From: Gordonia paraffinivorans NBRC 108238
Lineage (GTDB): Bacteria > Actinomycetota > Actinomycetes > Mycobacteriales > Mycobacteriaceae
Direction: 5' to 3'
Length of the DNA: 41,886 nt
Assembly (NCBI RefSeq): GCF_000344155.1
Contig: NZ_BAOQ01000042.1
Location: forward strand, 1 to 41,886
The position numbers and the translations under genes were made by a program. Positions 11,362 through 20,610 of the stretch are shown piece by piece (the stretch's first letter is position 1; every line of letters begins with the position of its first letter). The notes beneath the pieces are model-generated. The model made no database searches. It saw only the letters and a program-made list of their open reading frames with translations, and was not told the DNA's origin.

Positions 11362-12279
11362 GTGAGCATCGCCGCCGACATCTCGCGCTACCTCGACCAC
11401 CTGACGGTGGAGCGGGGTGCGGCGGCGAACACCGTCTCGTCGTATCGACGTGATCTCGAACGGTACCGGCGCCATCTCGAGTCGCGTGACATCTCGTCGC
11501 TCGACGAGGTGACCGAGGAGGACGTGCGGGAGTTCCTCGTCGAACTCCGGCGCGGTGACCCCGAGACGGGCCAGGCGCCGCTCGCCGACAGTTCGATCGC
11601 GCGAACCCTGGTGGCCACCAGGAGGTTTCACAAGTTCGCGGTCGAGGAGGGGATCGTCGCGACCGACGTCGCGCACGCGGTGAAGCCGCCTCGCCCGGCG
11701 CGTCGGCTGCCGAAGTCGCTGCCGGTGGACGAGGTCCTCGCCATCCTCGAGGCCGCCGGTACCGAGGACCATCCGCGCGCGCTCCGCGACCGGGCGTTGC
11801 TGGAGTTCCTCTACAGCTGCGGGGCGCGCATCTCCGAGGCCACCTCGCTCGACCTCGACGACCTCGATCTCGACGCCCGCGCGGTGCTGCTGCGCGGCAA
11901 GGGCGGCAAGGAACGACTCGTCCCGCTCGGCGGGCCGGCCGTGGAGGCGATCGAGGCCTATCTCGTGCGCGGGCGTCCGGCGCTGGTGTCGCGGGCGACG
12001 CCCGCACTCTTCCTCAATGCGCGCGGCGGCCGTCTGTCCCGGCAGTCGGCGTGGCAGGTGCTGGTCACCGCGGCCGAGAGGGCCGGTCTGGACAAGGCGG
12101 TGTCGCCGCACACCCTGCGCCACAGTTTCGCCACGCACCTGCTCGACGGAGGGGCCGACGTGCGCGTCGTGCAGGAGCTGCTCGGCCACGCGTCGGTGAC
12201 GACCACGCAGGTCTACACGCTCGTGACCGTCAACACGATGCGCGAGGTCTATGCCGTCGCACATCCGCGGGCCCGTTGA
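11362..12279 (+). CDS. xerD: Tyrosine recombinase XerD
   Basis: Site-specific recombinase that resolves chromosome dimers at dif together with XerC. It has 305 residues (M. tuberculosis XerD 311). The N-terminal SAM-like core-binding domain is about 1-95 ([22 protein letters not shown]). The catalytic domain shows [17 protein letters not shown] (first Arg), [11 protein letters not shown] (Lys), [12 protein letters not shown] (His-x-x-Arg), [13 protein letters not shown] (His and the Tyr nucleophile). The GTG at 11362 gives the family start; the open frame upstream is not conserved. It lies 37 bp after the NUDIX gene, as in mycobacteria. Confidence 0.94.
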   Translation: MSIAADISRYLDHLTVERGAAANTVSSYRRDLERYRRHLESRDISSLDEVTEEDVREFLVELRRGDPETGQAPLADSSIARTLVATRRFHKFAVEEGIVATDVAHAVKPPRPARRLPKSLPVDEVLAILEAAGTEDHPRALRDRALLEFLYSCGARISEATSLDLDDLDLDARAVLLRGKGGKERLVPLGGPAVEAIEAYLVRGRPALVSRATPALFLNARGGRLSRQSAWQVLVTAAERAGLDKAVSPHTLRHSFATHLLDGGADVRVVQELLGHASVTTTQVYTLVTVNTMREVYAVAHPRAR

Positions 12280-12467
12280 CCGCGCGCCGACCGCCGTCGG
12301 CAGGCGTGGATGTCCTAGGCTGATACGAGTTGTCGTCCCGCCCGGCCACAAGCCGTCGGGACGAGGAGGACAGGGCAGGCGAAGAGTGAAGGGAGCTGCG
12401 GACTCGTGACCACTCCGAGCGCACCGCGGTCTGGCACCCGACTCGAGTGTGTGGAGACGCTGTCGTG

Positions 12468-13388
12468 ATGTCCGCAGGTGACCAGTACAGCCTGCAGGTG
12501 TCCGCCGGACCCGACCCCGACGAGGTCGAACACCACGAGTCCGGCGAGATCGGTCCGACCGGTCGTCCCTATCGCGAGGTCCCCGAACCGAAGCCGCTCG
12601 ACCGGCACGGTCCCGCGACCGTCATCGCGGTGTGCAACCAGAAGGGCGGCGTCGGCAAGACCACGTCGACGATCAACCTCGGCGCCGCGCTCGCCGAGTA
12701 CGGGCGTCGCGTGCTCCTCGTCGACCTCGACCCGCAGGGCGCGCTGTCGGCGGGTCTCGGCGTGCCGCACCACGAACTCGAACAGACCGTCTACAACCTC
12801 CTCGTGCCGCCGCAGGTCGCGACCGACGAGGTGTTGATGCGCACGCGCGTCGACGGCCTGGATCTGCTGCCCAGCAACATCGACCTGTCGGCCGCCGAGA
12901 TCCAGCTCGTCAGCGAGGTCGGCCGCGAGCAGGCGCTCGCACGGGCGCTGCACCCGGTGCTCGACCGCTACGACGTCGTCCTCATCGACTGCCAGCCGTC
13001 GCTCGGACTGCTCACCGTCAACGCGCTGGCCTGCGCCGACACCGTGCTCATCCCGATGGAATGCGAGTACTTCTCGCTGCGCGGCCTGGCGCTGCTCACC
13101 GACACCATCGACAAGGTGCGCGATCGCCTCAACCCGCGGCTGGAACTCGGCGGCATCCTGGTGACCATGTTCGACGCCCGCACCCTGCACTCGCGCGAGG
13201 TCATGTCGCGGGTGGTCGAGGTGTTCGGCGACGCGGTGTACGACACGGTGATCACCCGTACCGTCCGCTTCCCGGAGACGAGCGTCGCCGGGGAGCCGAT
13301 CACCTCCTGGGCGCCGAAGTCGGCCGGAGCGAAGGCATACCGTGCGCTGGCGCGCGAGGTGATCGCCCGCAACGTCAAGCAGACATGA
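12468..13388 (+). CDS. ParA-family ATPase linked to scpAB
   Basis: A 306-residue deviant-Walker P-loop ATPase of the ParA/Soj/MinD type, in the place of Rv1708. Residues 1-48 are a polar extension; the Walker A KGGVGKTT is at 59-66, with LLVDLDPQGALSAGLG, VVLIDCQPSLGLLT and the C-terminal MFDARTLHSREV region. It is not the main chromosomal ParA of the parAB locus near oriC; a role in chromosome organisation with ScpAB is inferred from coupling. The start could be GTG 12447, GTG 12465 or ATG 12468; I use the ATG. The 188-bp gap after xerD suggests its own promoter, with a possible TAGGCT -10 element at 12316. Confidence 0.88.
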   Translation: MSAGDQYSLQVSAGPDPDEVEHHESGEIGPTGRPYREVPEPKPLDRHGPATVIAVCNQKGGVGKTTSTINLGAALAEYGRRVLLVDLDPQGALSAGLGVPHHELEQTVYNLLVPPQVATDEVLMRTRVDGLDLLPSNIDLSAAEIQLVSEVGREQALARALHPVLDRYDVVLIDCQPSLGLLTVNALACADTVLIPMECEYFSLRGLALLTDTIDKVRDRLNPRLELGGILVTMFDARTLHSREVMSRVVEVFGDAVYDTVITRTVRFPETSVAGEPITSWAPKSAGAKAYRALAREVIARNVKQT

Positions 13389-14452
13389 CGGTCGGCGCCG
13401 ATCGGGCCGCGACCGGCGCGGAGGAGGCCGGCACCGAAGAACCCGGCACTCGAGAATCAGGCACTGGAGAATCGGGCACTGGAGAATCGGGCACTGGAGA
13501 ATCGGGCACCGGGGAATCCGGCGCCGTCGTGGCGGGCGCGCCGGCGACCGGATCAGGGGCCGGCGCCGAGGTGTCCGAGGCCCCGGGAGCGGACATGTCG
13601 GGACCGTCGGCCGGTGATGAGGCATCCCGGACCGCCGACGGAGAAGCATCCGGGGAGGACGAGGAGTCCGGCTTCCGGGTCAAGCTCCGCAACTTCGAGG
13701 GACCGTTCGACCTCCTGCTGAACCTCATCTCGCAGCATCGTCTCGACGTCACCGAGGTGGCGCTGCACGTGGTGACCGACGAGTTCATCGCCTACACCCG
13801 CGAGCTGGGTCCCGAGGTCGGGCTGGATCAGACCACCGAGTTCCTCGTCGTCGCGGCGACGCTGCTCGACCTGAAGGCGGCGCGGCTGCTGCCGTCCGGC
13901 GAGGTCGAGGACCCGGAGGACCTCGCGCTGCTCGAGGCCCGCGACCTCTTGTTCGCGCGACTGTTGCAGTACCGCGCGTACAAGCAGGTGGCGCAGCTGT
14001 TCGGCGAGCTCGAAGCCGCGGCGCTGCGACGGTATCCGCGCGCGGTCTCGCTGGAGCAGAGGTTCGAGGACCTGCTGCCGGAGGTGACGTTGGGGGTCGA
14101 CGCCGAGGGATTCGCCCAGGTCGCCGCCACGGCGCTGACACCGCGACCGGTTCCCACCGTCACGCTCGACCACTTGCACGACGTGCAGAAGGTCTCGGTC
14201 CCAGGGCAGGCGCGCCGCATGGCGAAGCTGCTCAGCGAGGCGACAGGGCAGTGGTTGACGTTCCGCGACCTCATCGCCGACTGCGAGAACGGACTCGAGA
14301 TCGTCGGCAGCTTCCTGGGGCTTCTCGAGCTCTACCGCGAGCAGGCCATCGCCTTCGAGCAGCCCGAGGCGCTCGGAGACCTCTCGGTCATGTGGACCGG
14401 GGAACGCGACATCGACGATCTGCGCATCGACAAGGCAGAGGACTACGGATGA
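13385..14452 (+). CDS. scpA: Segregation and condensation protein A
   Basis: Kleisin subunit of the bacterial SMC condensin complex. It has 355 residues, longer than usual because residues 1-96 are a Gly/Glu/Ser/Thr/Ala low-complexity extension containing four ESGTG pentapeptides. The conserved kleisin begins at about 97 (FRVKLRNFEGPFDLLLNLI) with the helical HRLDVTEVALHVVTDEFIAY, LVVAATLLDLKAARLLP and a C-terminal winged-helix portion ending QPEALGDLSVMWTG. The ATG overlaps the parA stop (ATGA), and scpB overlaps its end in the same way, so the three are translationally coupled. Confidence 0.92.
   Translation: MTVGADRAATGAEEAGTEEPGTRESGTGESGTGESGTGESGTGESGAVVAGAPATGSGAGAEVSEAPGADMSGPSAGDEASRTADGEASGEDEESGFRVKLRNFEGPFDLLLNLISQHRLDVTEVALHVVTDEFIAYTRELGPEVGLDQTTEFLVVAATLLDLKAARLLPSGEVEDPEDLALLEARDLLFARLLQYRAYKQVAQLFGELEAAALRRYPRAVSLEQRFEDLLPEVTLGVDAEGFAQVAATALTPRPVPTVTLDHLHDVQKVSVPGQARRMAKLLSEATGQWLTFRDLIADCENGLEIVGSFLGLLELYREQAIAFEQPEALGDLSVMWTGERDIDDLRIDKAEDYG
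13454..13522 (+). repeat. 15-bp tandem repeat encoding ESGTG, four and a half copies
   Basis: Units start at 13454, 13469, 13484 and 13499, with a 9-base partial unit from 13514. They differ at only a few third positions and encode Glu-Ser-Gly-Thr-Gly each time. They sit in the disordered N-terminal extension of ScpA, and the repeat unit keeps frame, so length variation between strains would be tolerated. Confidence 0.85.
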
Positions 14453-15375
14453 CCGACGGACCGATCGAGGACGTTGACGACGTGAACGACGAGGCACTGG
14501 ACGAGGGCGTCGACGCCGGGGGTTCTCCGGACGCGTCCGACCCCACGCCGGCACAGGCCGCGCCCGACGCGAACGCCGCCGGCGAAGTCGCCGCCCCGGC
14601 TGGAGAGGCCGCCTCTGGGGAAGAAGCCGCCGTTGGGGAAGAAGCCGCAGAGTCGGACGATCCGACTCCAGACGCCGTCGACCCCGGTCCGGCCGATCCC
14701 GAGCAGACCGCGCTGGCGGGAGAGGACGAGGGACAGATCCTCGACGACGCGACCTTGCGTTCGGCACTCGAGGCGATCCTGCTCGTCGTCGACACCCCGG
14801 TGGGCACCGACGAGTTGGCCAACGCCGTCGACCAGGACCGCACGCGGGTCCGCGAGATGCTGAACGCGATGTCTGCCGAACTCACCGAGTCCGGCAGCGG
14901 CATCGACCTGCGCTACGCCGGCGACGGCTGGCGGTTCTACACCCGCGCGGAATACGCACCGTACGTCGAGCGGTTGTTGCTCGACGGTGCCCGGTCGAAG
15001 CTGACGCGCGCGGCGCTGGAGACCCTCGCGGTGATCGCCTATCGGCAACCGGTCACCCGTGCACGGGTCAGCGCGATCCGCGGCGTCAACGTCGACGGTG
15101 TGATCCGCACCCTGGTCGCTCGCGGCCTGATCTCCGAGGTCGGCAACGACCCGCAGACCAACGCGACCACGTACGGCACCACCGAGTTGTTCCTGGAACG
15201 ACTCGGCCTGGCGTCGCTGTCGGAGCTGCCGGATCTGGCTCCGCTGCTACCCGACGTCGACGTCATCGACGACCTCGACGACGAGCTGCTGTCGGATCCC
15301 CGATTCGCCAAACTGTCGTCTCAGGCGTCAGACTCGAAGGAGCTGGTCACCGACGGTGACCTGAAAGATGACTAG
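14449..15375 (+). CDS. scpB: Segregation and condensation protein B
   Basis: Winged-helix (KITE) partner of ScpA in SMC condensin. It has 308 residues. Residues 1-95 are an acidic Ala/Glu/Asp/Pro-rich extension. The conserved part begins at about 100 (LRSALEAILLVVDTPVGTDELANAV) with two winged-helix units; SKLTRAALETLAVIAYRQPVTRARVSAIRGVNVDGVIRTL is split over the second. The tail is acidic. The ATG at 14449 overlaps the scpA stop (ATGA). The N-terminal extension resembles that of ScpA in composition, although sequence and repeats differ. Confidence 0.92.
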   Translation: MTDGPIEDVDDVNDEALDEGVDAGGSPDASDPTPAQAAPDANAAGEVAAPAGEAASGEEAAVGEEAAESDDPTPDAVDPGPADPEQTALAGEDEGQILDDATLRSALEAILLVVDTPVGTDELANAVDQDRTRVREMLNAMSAELTESGSGIDLRYAGDGWRFYTRAEYAPYVERLLLDGARSKLTRAALETLAVIAYRQPVTRARVSAIRGVNVDGVIRTLVARGLISEVGNDPQTNATTYGTTELFLERLGLASLSELPDLAPLLPDVDVIDDLDDELLSDPRFAKLSSQASDSKELVTDGDLKDD

Positions 15376-15411
15376 AACCGCACAGATCGATCGACAACAG
15401 GACTGAGGAAG

Positions 15412-16347
15412 ATGGCATCCGCTGGCCGAGATGGCTCACCGGGGAAACGCCGCAAGGGCGCGCCCGCACAGCAACCGCGAACGAAGAAGACGCATCGTAA
15501 GGGAACGTCCAAGCCCAATGTCGAGGCGGGCAGGATCCGCCTCAACAACGCCCGCCCCGCCCGGCACCAGGTGCCGCCGGAGAAGGTGAGCGGCAAGGGC
15601 CCGACGTTCGTCGAGGACGGCGTGCGGCTCCAGAAGGTGCTCGCGCAGGCCGGTGTGGCCTCGCGCCGCGGCGCCGAGGAGATGATCGCCGCCGGGCGGG
15701 TGAAGGTCGACGGCGTCGTGGTCACCGAGCAGGGCCTGCGCATCGACCCGAACACCGCGATCATCCACGTCGACGACGCCCGCGTCATCGTCGACGAGGA
15801 CAAGCAGTACCTCGCCTTCAACAAGCCCAAGGGCTGGCAGTCGACGATGGCCGACGACCAGGGGCGTCCGTGCGTCGGCGACGTGGTCGCCGAACGCGTG
15901 ATGGCCGGTCAGCGTCTGTTCCACGTCGGTCGCCTCGACGCCGACACCGAGGGCCTGCTGCTGCTCACCAACGACGGCGAGCTGGCGCACCGACTGATGC
16001 ACCCGTCCTACGAGGTGCCCAAGACCTACCTGGCCACGCTGAAGGGCGAGGTCCCGCGTGGACTCGGGCGTCAGCTGCGCGAGGGCATCGAGCTCGACGA
16101 CGGCCCGGTCAAGGTCGACAGGTTCTCCGTCCTCGAGGTCCACGAAGGACAGTCGCTGGTGCGGATCGTCCTCCACGAGGGCCGCAACCGCATCGTGCGC
16201 CGCATGATGGACGCCGTCGGGTTCCCGGTGACGAAGCTCGTCCGCACCCATGTGGGCACGGTCGCGCTGGGGGAGCAGCGTCCCGGCAGCCTCCGCGTGC
16301 TCGGCAACGACGAGGTCGGTGCCCTGTACAAGGCAGTCGGGCTGTGA
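15412..16347 (+). CDS. 23S rRNA pseudouridine synthase (RluB/RsuA family)
   Basis: A 311-residue RsuA/RluB-family pseudouridine synthase, in the place of Rv1711. Residues 1-60 are a basic Lys/Arg/Pro-rich extension likely to contact RNA. An S4 domain follows at about 66-115 ([20 protein letters not shown]). The catalytic motif is [17 protein letters not shown] with D176 as the nucleophilic aspartate, then [11 protein letters not shown] and the [11 protein letters not shown] motif. The ATG at 15412 is preceded by GAGGAAG. Which uridine it modifies cannot be read from the sequence. cmk overlaps its stop. Confidence 0.9.
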   Translation: MASAGRDGSPGKRRKGAPAQQPRTKKTHRKGTSKPNVEAGRIRLNNARPARHQVPPEKVSGKGPTFVEDGVRLQKVLAQAGVASRRGAEEMIAAGRVKVDGVVVTEQGLRIDPNTAIIHVDDARVIVDEDKQYLAFNKPKGWQSTMADDQGRPCVGDVVAERVMAGQRLFHVGRLDADTEGLLLLTNDGELAHRLMHPSYEVPKTYLATLKGEVPRGLGRQLREGIELDDGPVKVDRFSVLEVHEGQSLVRIVLHEGRNRIVRRMMDAVGFPVTKLVRTHVGTVALGEQRPGSLRVLGNDEVGALYKAVGL

Positions 16348-17039
16348 CCTCCTCTGCGACACGGGTTGTCGCGATCGACGGACCGGCCGGCACGGGCAAG
16401 TCGTCGGTGTCCAAGCTGCTCGCCGAGAAGGTCGGCGCGAGCTACCTCGACACCGGGGCCATGTACCGGGCGGTCACCCTGGCCGTTCTCGATGCCGGTG
16501 TGGCGCTCGATGATCCGGCCGGCATCGCCAAGGTCGCGCAGGCGGCCGACATCAAGCTCATCCCGAATGCGGACGGCTCGTCGACGGTGCTGCTCGACGG
16601 ACGCGACGTGTCCGGGCCGATCCGCACCGAGCACGTCACCAGTGCGGTGTCGGCGGTGTCGGCGGTTCCCGAGGTGCGAACCAAACTGGTTGCGCTGCAG
16701 CGGGAGAACGCCGAGGGTCGGTTCGTCGTGGTGGAGGGCCGGGACATCGGCACCGTGGTGTTCCCGTCCGCGGACCTCAAGATCTTCCTGACCGCGACGC
16801 CCGAGGCACGTGCCGAACGACGCCACAAGCAGAACCTGGACGCCGGCCGCGAGAGCGACTACGACGCGGTGCTGGCGAGCGTGAACCGGCGCGACCATCT
16901 CGACTCGACCCGCGCGGTCTCGCCGCTGCGCGCGGCCGAGGACGCCGTGGTGGTGGACACCAGTGACAAGACCCTGATGGAGGTGCTCGACGAGCTGAGT
17001 GCGCTCGTCGAGGCCCGGATCGGAGCAGCAGAACGGTGA
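16344..17039 (+). CDS. cmk: Cytidylate kinase
   Basis: Transfers phosphate from ATP to CMP/dCMP. It has 231 residues, typical for the family. The P-loop GPAGTGKS is at 13-20, followed by the CMP-binding [13 protein letters not shown], the [13 protein letters not shown] motif and the lid segment ARAERRHKQ, ending [15 protein letters not shown]. The GTG start overlaps the stop of the pseudouridine synthase gene (GTGA), and der overlaps its own stop in the same manner. The frame is open upstream, but the fold begins only at this start. Confidence 0.95.
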   Translation: MTSSATRVVAIDGPAGTGKSSVSKLLAEKVGASYLDTGAMYRAVTLAVLDAGVALDDPAGIAKVAQAADIKLIPNADGSSTVLLDGRDVSGPIRTEHVTSAVSAVSAVPEVRTKLVALQRENAEGRFVVVEGRDIGTVVFPSADLKIFLTATPEARAERRHKQNLDAGRESDYDAVLASVNRRDHLDSTRAVSPLRAAEDAVVVDTSDKTLMEVLDELSALVEARIGAAER

Positions 17040-18475
17040 GCGACAACTTCGAGACCGATCTGGCCGCGTTGCCCGGCGACGGGACGTGGTCGGACGAATC
17101 CGACTGGCAGCTGGCCGACGTGGAGGGCGCCGACGGCGTCGCCGAGGTCGAGCACATGCCGGTGGTGGCGATCGTCGGACGGCCGAACGTCGGCAAGTCC
17201 ACGCTCGTCAACCGCATCCTGGGCCGCCGCGAGGCCGTCGTCGAGGACATCCCGGGCGTCACCCGCGACCGGGTTTCGTACTCCGCGAGCTGGTCCGGAC
17301 GCCGCTTCACCGTCGTCGACACCGGCGGCTGGGAGCCCGACGCCAAGGGGCTGCAGCAGGCGGTGGCGGCACAGGCCGAGCTCGCGATGCGGACCGCCGA
17401 CGCGATCGTCGTCGTGGTCGACGCGACGGTCGGCGCCACCGCCACCGACGAGGCCGTCGCGCGTGTGCTGCGCCGGTCCAAGACCCCGGTGATCCTGTGC
17501 GCCAACAAGGTCGACAGCGAGCGCCTCGAGCCCGAGGTGGCCACCCTGTGGTCGCTGGGCCTCGGTGAGCCGTACCCGGTGTCGGCGGCCCACGGCCGCG
17601 GCGCCGGTGACCTGCTCGACGTCATCCTGGAGAAGCTGCCGTCGACCCCGCGCGAGGTCCCGACGCTGGGCGGCCCGCGACGCGTGGCGCTCGTCGGCAA
17701 GCCGAACGTCGGGAAGAGTTCCCTGCTGAACAAGCTGGCCGGTACCGAACGCTCGGTGGTCGACAACGTCGCCGGCACCACCGTCGACCCGGTCGACGAG
17801 CTCGTCGAACTCGGCGGCAGGTCATGGCATTTCGTCGACACCGCCGGCCTGCGCCGCAAGGTGCGCAACGCCACCGGCCACGAGTACTACGCGTCGCTGC
17901 GGACACGGTCGGCGCTCGACGCCGCGGAGGTTGCGATCCTGCTGATCGACGCCTCGCAGCCGATCACCGAACAGGACCTGCGCGTGCTGTCGATGATCAT
18001 CGAGAGCGGCCGGGCATTGGTCATCGCGTTCAACAAGTGGGATCTGGTCGACGAGGATCGCCGGTACCAGCTCGACAAGGAGATCGACCGCGAGCTCGCC
18101 CGCGTGCCGTGGGCGCGTCGCGTGAACATCTCGGCGATGACCGGCCGCGCGGTCCAGAAGCTTGTGCCCGCCATGGAGGCGGCGCTCGAGTCGTGGGACA
18201 AGCGCATCTCCACCGGTCCGCTCAACAGCTGGCTCAAGGACGTCATCGCGGCCAACCCGCCGCCGCTGCGCGGTGGCCGCCAGCCGCGCGTGATGTTCGC
18301 GACGCAGGCGTCGGTGCGGCCGCCGACCTTCGTGTTGTTCACCACGGGCTTCCTGGAGGCCGGCTATCGCCGCTTCCTGGAGCGTCGACTGCGCGAGGAG
18401 TTCGACTTCGACGGCTCGCCGGTGCGGATCAACGTCCGCGTCCGCGACAAGCGCGAGCAGCGCCGCAAGCGCTGA
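17036..18475 (+). CDS. der: Ribosome-assembly GTPase Der (EngA)
   Basis: Double-GTPase needed for 50S subunit maturation. It has 479 residues. Residues 1-40 are an acidic extension. GTPase domain 1 has G1 GRPNVGKST at 48-56, DTGGW and NKVD; domain 2 has [14 protein letters not shown] and NKWD; the C-terminal KH-like domain starts near 395 and ends in a basic tail ([10 protein letters not shown]). The GTG start overlaps the cmk stop (GTGA). This is the last gene of the long + strand block conserved with mycobacteria. Confidence 0.96.
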   Translation: MSDNFETDLAALPGDGTWSDESDWQLADVEGADGVAEVEHMPVVAIVGRPNVGKSTLVNRILGRREAVVEDIPGVTRDRVSYSASWSGRRFTVVDTGGWEPDAKGLQQAVAAQAELAMRTADAIVVVVDATVGATATDEAVARVLRRSKTPVILCANKVDSERLEPEVATLWSLGLGEPYPVSAAHGRGAGDLLDVILEKLPSTPREVPTLGGPRRVALVGKPNVGKSSLLNKLAGTERSVVDNVAGTTVDPVDELVELGGRSWHFVDTAGLRRKVRNATGHEYYASLRTRSALDAAEVAILLIDASQPITEQDLRVLSMIIESGRALVIAFNKWDLVDEDRRYQLDKEIDRELARVPWARRVNISAMTGRAVQKLVPAMEAALESWDKRISTGPLNSWLKDVIAANPPPLRGGRQPRVMFATQASVRPPTFVLFTTGFLEAGYRRFLERRLREEFDFDGSPVRINVRVRDKREQRRKR

Positions 18476-18480
18476 CCGTC

Positions 18481-18558
18481 GCCGCAAACCCACCCTTCTT
18501 GGACAGATTCTCCCCCTCGCGTGGTGGTGGATCTGTCCATCCGGGGTGGGTCTGCGGC
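18481..18558 (+). terminator. Long imperfect hairpin after der
   Basis: Arms 18481-18509 and 18530-18558 (29 bases each) pair at about 23 positions, with mismatches at the seventh base, at a four-base internal block and at the loop-side end. The loop is 20 bases. It begins five bases after the der stop, as expected for the terminator of the scpAB-cmk-der unit, but there is no U-tract. It is unusually long, and an intergenic palindromic repeat element is an alternative. Confidence 0.55.
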
Positions 18559-18679
18559 GCGGGCGGAGGCCACGACACCCCTTCTGACCTGCCGATTGGT
18601 ACAGGACAGCACTCGTCGGCTAATCTTTACTCCGCCCGCTCCGGTGGGCACGTCCGAAGGTCGCGAGACCTGAAGGCAA

Positions 18680-18753
18680 CGGGCTGTGGCGCAGTTTGGT
18701 AGCGCACTTGACTGGGGGTCAAGTGGTCGCAGGTTCAAATCCTGTCAGCCCGA
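18680..18753 (+). tRNA. tRNA-Pro(GGG)
   Basis: Cloverleaf read by eye. The acceptor stem CGGGCTG (18680-18686) pairs with CAGCCCG (18746-18752), with discriminator A at 18753. The D arm has GCGC stems around AGTTTGGTA. The anticodon stem CTTGA/TCAAG encloses loop CTGGGGG with anticodon GGG. The T arm has loop TTCAAAT between GCAGG and CCTGT. The 3' CCA is not encoded. Anticodon GGG decodes CCC, a common proline codon at this GC content. Confidence 0.95.
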
Positions 18754-18757
18754 CAGA

Positions 18758-18796
18758 ACGACGAGGGCGCATCCGATGCGGATGCGCCCTCGTCGT
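18758..18796 (+). terminator. Perfect 17-bp hairpin after tRNA-Pro
   Basis: Arms 18758-18774 and 18780-18796 are perfectly complementary over 17 bases with a 5-base loop, starting five bases after the tRNA discriminator. GC-rich stems with a short T-poor tail are normal for actinobacterial terminators. Confidence 0.85.
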
Positions 18797-18948
18797 GTTC
18801 TGGTGGCTCCCGTCGTGTCGACGACGCTGCACTGGTGATGGCTGTGGAGAGAGAGGGGCTGTGCCGCGGGTACGCGTCTTACGATTCGGTGCGACCTCGT
18901 CGGCCGGTTCCGTGCCGCACGAACCGGACACGTAGGAGGACAGACCGG

Positions 18949-19230
18949 ATGATCATCTTCGGCTCACGCACCATGGTGAAACTCGTGGCGGCACAGATCT
19001 TCATGTGCATGTACTGCCGCGTGGAGGCCGCGCAGCGCCTGTTCCGGTCGACGACCTGGTTCACCCTGTTCTTCCTGCCGATCTTCCCGTTCGGGCACGG
19101 CACCTACCGGATGAGTTGCTCCTACTGCGGCAACGAGACCATTCTGCCCCGCCCGGAGGCAGACCGCTTCACCGCCGACGCCCAGAGGACGGCCGCAGCG
19201 GCCTCACCGGCCGTGCCGCCGCAGGTCTGA
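18949..19230 (+). CDS. Zinc-ribbon family protein
   Basis: A 93-residue protein with two CxxC knuckles, CMYC near residue 20 and CSYC near 51, as in small zinc-ribbon proteins. Between them is a hydrophobic stretch (STTWFTLFFLPIFPFGHGTY), which may be membrane-inserted or packed against the ribbon. A polar Ala/Pro tail follows. The ATG at 18949 has a strong AGGAGGA 8 bases upstream, which settles the start against the longer open frame. Function is unknown. The gene is convergent with the hydrolase gene, with a 31-bp gap. Confidence 0.8.
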   Translation: MIIFGSRTMVKLVAAQIFMCMYCRVEAAQRLFRSTTWFTLFFLPIFPFGHGTYRMSCSYCGNETILPRPEADRFTADAQRTAAAASPAVPPQV

Positions 19231-19261
19231 CGGCTGATCCCCGGGAGCGGCGACCTCGCTG

Positions 19262-20182
19262 CTACACGGACGACGCCTCCGGGGCCGACGAATCGACCAG
19301 CCAGTCCACTGCCCACCGCCAGAAGGTGTTCTCGAACCGGTCGTGGAAGAGGCCGAAGTGCCCGATCTCTGCGACGCCGAGCATGTCCGGCGTGTAGTAG
19401 ATCTCCTCGCACGTGCAGCGCGGCAGATAGGCCAGTGTGCGACGCACGGCCGCCGGGGTGGCGTAGGGGTCGTCGGTGGAGTTCACCGCCAGCACGCGAA
19501 GTTCGAGCTGCGCGCTGCGGCCGAGGATCTCGGTGCCCCGGTCGCCGATCGTCGTCGAATAGTCGGCGGCGCCGCGTGCCCAATCCAGCGCAACGCCCTT
19601 CGGGAGGTTCTCCAGCCACCCGAGCCGCTTGCCGGGGAAGTAGCCGAGCACTCCGGCGACGACCGGCATGAAGACGTGCCACTTGAGGAAGAGCCGGTAC
19701 CGCTCGGTCTTCGCGTAGTCGGGCCAATGGGCGTGTTGGGCGCCGACCATCATCACGCGGTCCAGTTCGCCGGCGTGCTCGGCGAGCACGACCGCGAAGC
19801 CGCCGAAGCTGTGGCCGACCGCGCTCAGCCGGGCCCGCGGACCCAGCCGATCCCGGAGCCAGAGGATGCAGGCCTCGACATCGAGAGTTCCCCACTCGTG
19901 CCAGCGGGCCTTCAGCGCGCGGTACTCGCGCGCAGTGTCCGGTGCCGACCGGCCGATGCCTCGGTAGTCGGGGACGAGCGCGGCGAATCCGTTGCGGGCG
20001 AGATGGGTCGCGAACCGCCGGTAGTAGCGCGCCTGCACGCCGGTGGCCGGTGCGACGATCACGGCGCGATCCGCGGCGTCGGGGAGCTCGGCGGGGTGGA
20101 AGTACCGCGCCTGGAGCACCAGCCCGTCGGCGCACCGCACCTCGACGTCCTCGAAGACGACCTCGAATCCGGTCTCGGACAT
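19262..20182 (-). CDS. Alpha/beta hydrolase
   Basis: A 306-residue serine hydrolase of the alpha/beta fold. The nucleophile elbow GHSFGG has S125; VAPATGVQARYYRR near 45-56 forms the oxyanion region, PDYRGIGRSA follows, and a STDDPYATP segment plus a C-terminal IGHFGLFHDRF supply the likely acid and histidine. It resembles the serine-aminopeptidase-like UCP037442 group; the substrate is unknown. The ATG at 20182 is preceded by GAGGTG. It lies directly after the cupin gene with a two-base gap on the same strand, so the two are probably one operon. Confidence 0.85.
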   Translation of the reverse strand: MSETGFEVVFEDVEVRCADGLVLQARYFHPAELPDAADRAVIVAPATGVQARYYRRFATHLARNGFAALVPDYRGIGRSAPDTAREYRALKARWHEWGTLDVEACILWLRDRLGPRARLSAVGHSFGGFAVVLAEHAGELDRVMMVGAQHAHWPDYAKTERYRLFLKWHVFMPVVAGVLGYFPGKRLGWLENLPKGVALDWARGAADYSTTIGDRGTEILGRSAQLELRVLAVNSTDDPYATPAAVRRTLAYLPRCTCEEIYYTPDMLGVAEIGHFGLFHDRFENTFWRWAVDWLVDSSAPEASSV

Positions 20183-20184
20183 GC

Positions 20185-20523
20185 TCACCTCTCTCCTCTG
20201 GTCGCAGGGACCGCTCGGGTCCCCTCGGCGGGCGCGAAGACGACGTACATCGACAGCGTCTCGGTGACCTCGACGAAGCGGTGGCGCTCCCCGGCCGGGA
20301 CGAACAGGGCGACCCCCGGTTCGGCAACGCCGTCGCCGTGCTCGGTGCGCAGGACTCCGCGGCCACCGAGGATGACGTAGACCTCGTCCTCGGTGTGCGG
20401 GCACTGTGGATCGTCGGCGCCGGCGGGGATGACGTAGGTGCCGACGCTCATCGAGGGCGTTCGCAGCAACTCGGTGTAGACGGCCTCCTGCTGTGCCGTT
20501 GGCGCGCTCTGGAACTGGTGCAT
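20185..20523 (-). CDS. Cupin-domain protein
   Basis: A 112-residue single-domain cupin. The first motif has PQCPHTEDEVYVILGGRGVL (His and Glu ligand positions); the second reads PAGERHRFVEVTE with its His. Such proteins are small metal-binding sensors or isomerases/dioxygenases; the activity is not evident. The start chosen is the ATG at 20523 with GAGAGG upstream; a longer frame reaches 20559 but lacks support. It is followed by the alpha/beta hydrolase gene. Confidence 0.8.
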   Translation of the reverse strand: MHQFQSAPTAQQEAVYTELLRTPSMSVGTYVIPAGADDPQCPHTEDEVYVILGGRGVLRTEHGDGVAEPGVALFVPAGERHRFVEVTETLSMYVVFAPAEGTRAVPATRGER

Positions 20524-20610
20524 CCCCGATCCTCTCTCTGCTGTCGCCGATTGCAGCACGGAACGGAGGTCGGGCTCATGATCCAGTTGGAGGAAGTGGA
20601 CTGGTCGGTG

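Noticed and set aside
12280..12467. parS or origin-like site upstream of parA
   Set aside because: No parS-like palindrome (TGTTTCACGTGAAACA type) or DnaA-box cluster is visible, and this ParA has no ParB neighbour.
13454..13522. CRISPR-like array
   Set aside because: The 15-bp units have no spacers and lie in frame within scpA. They are a coding tandem repeat.
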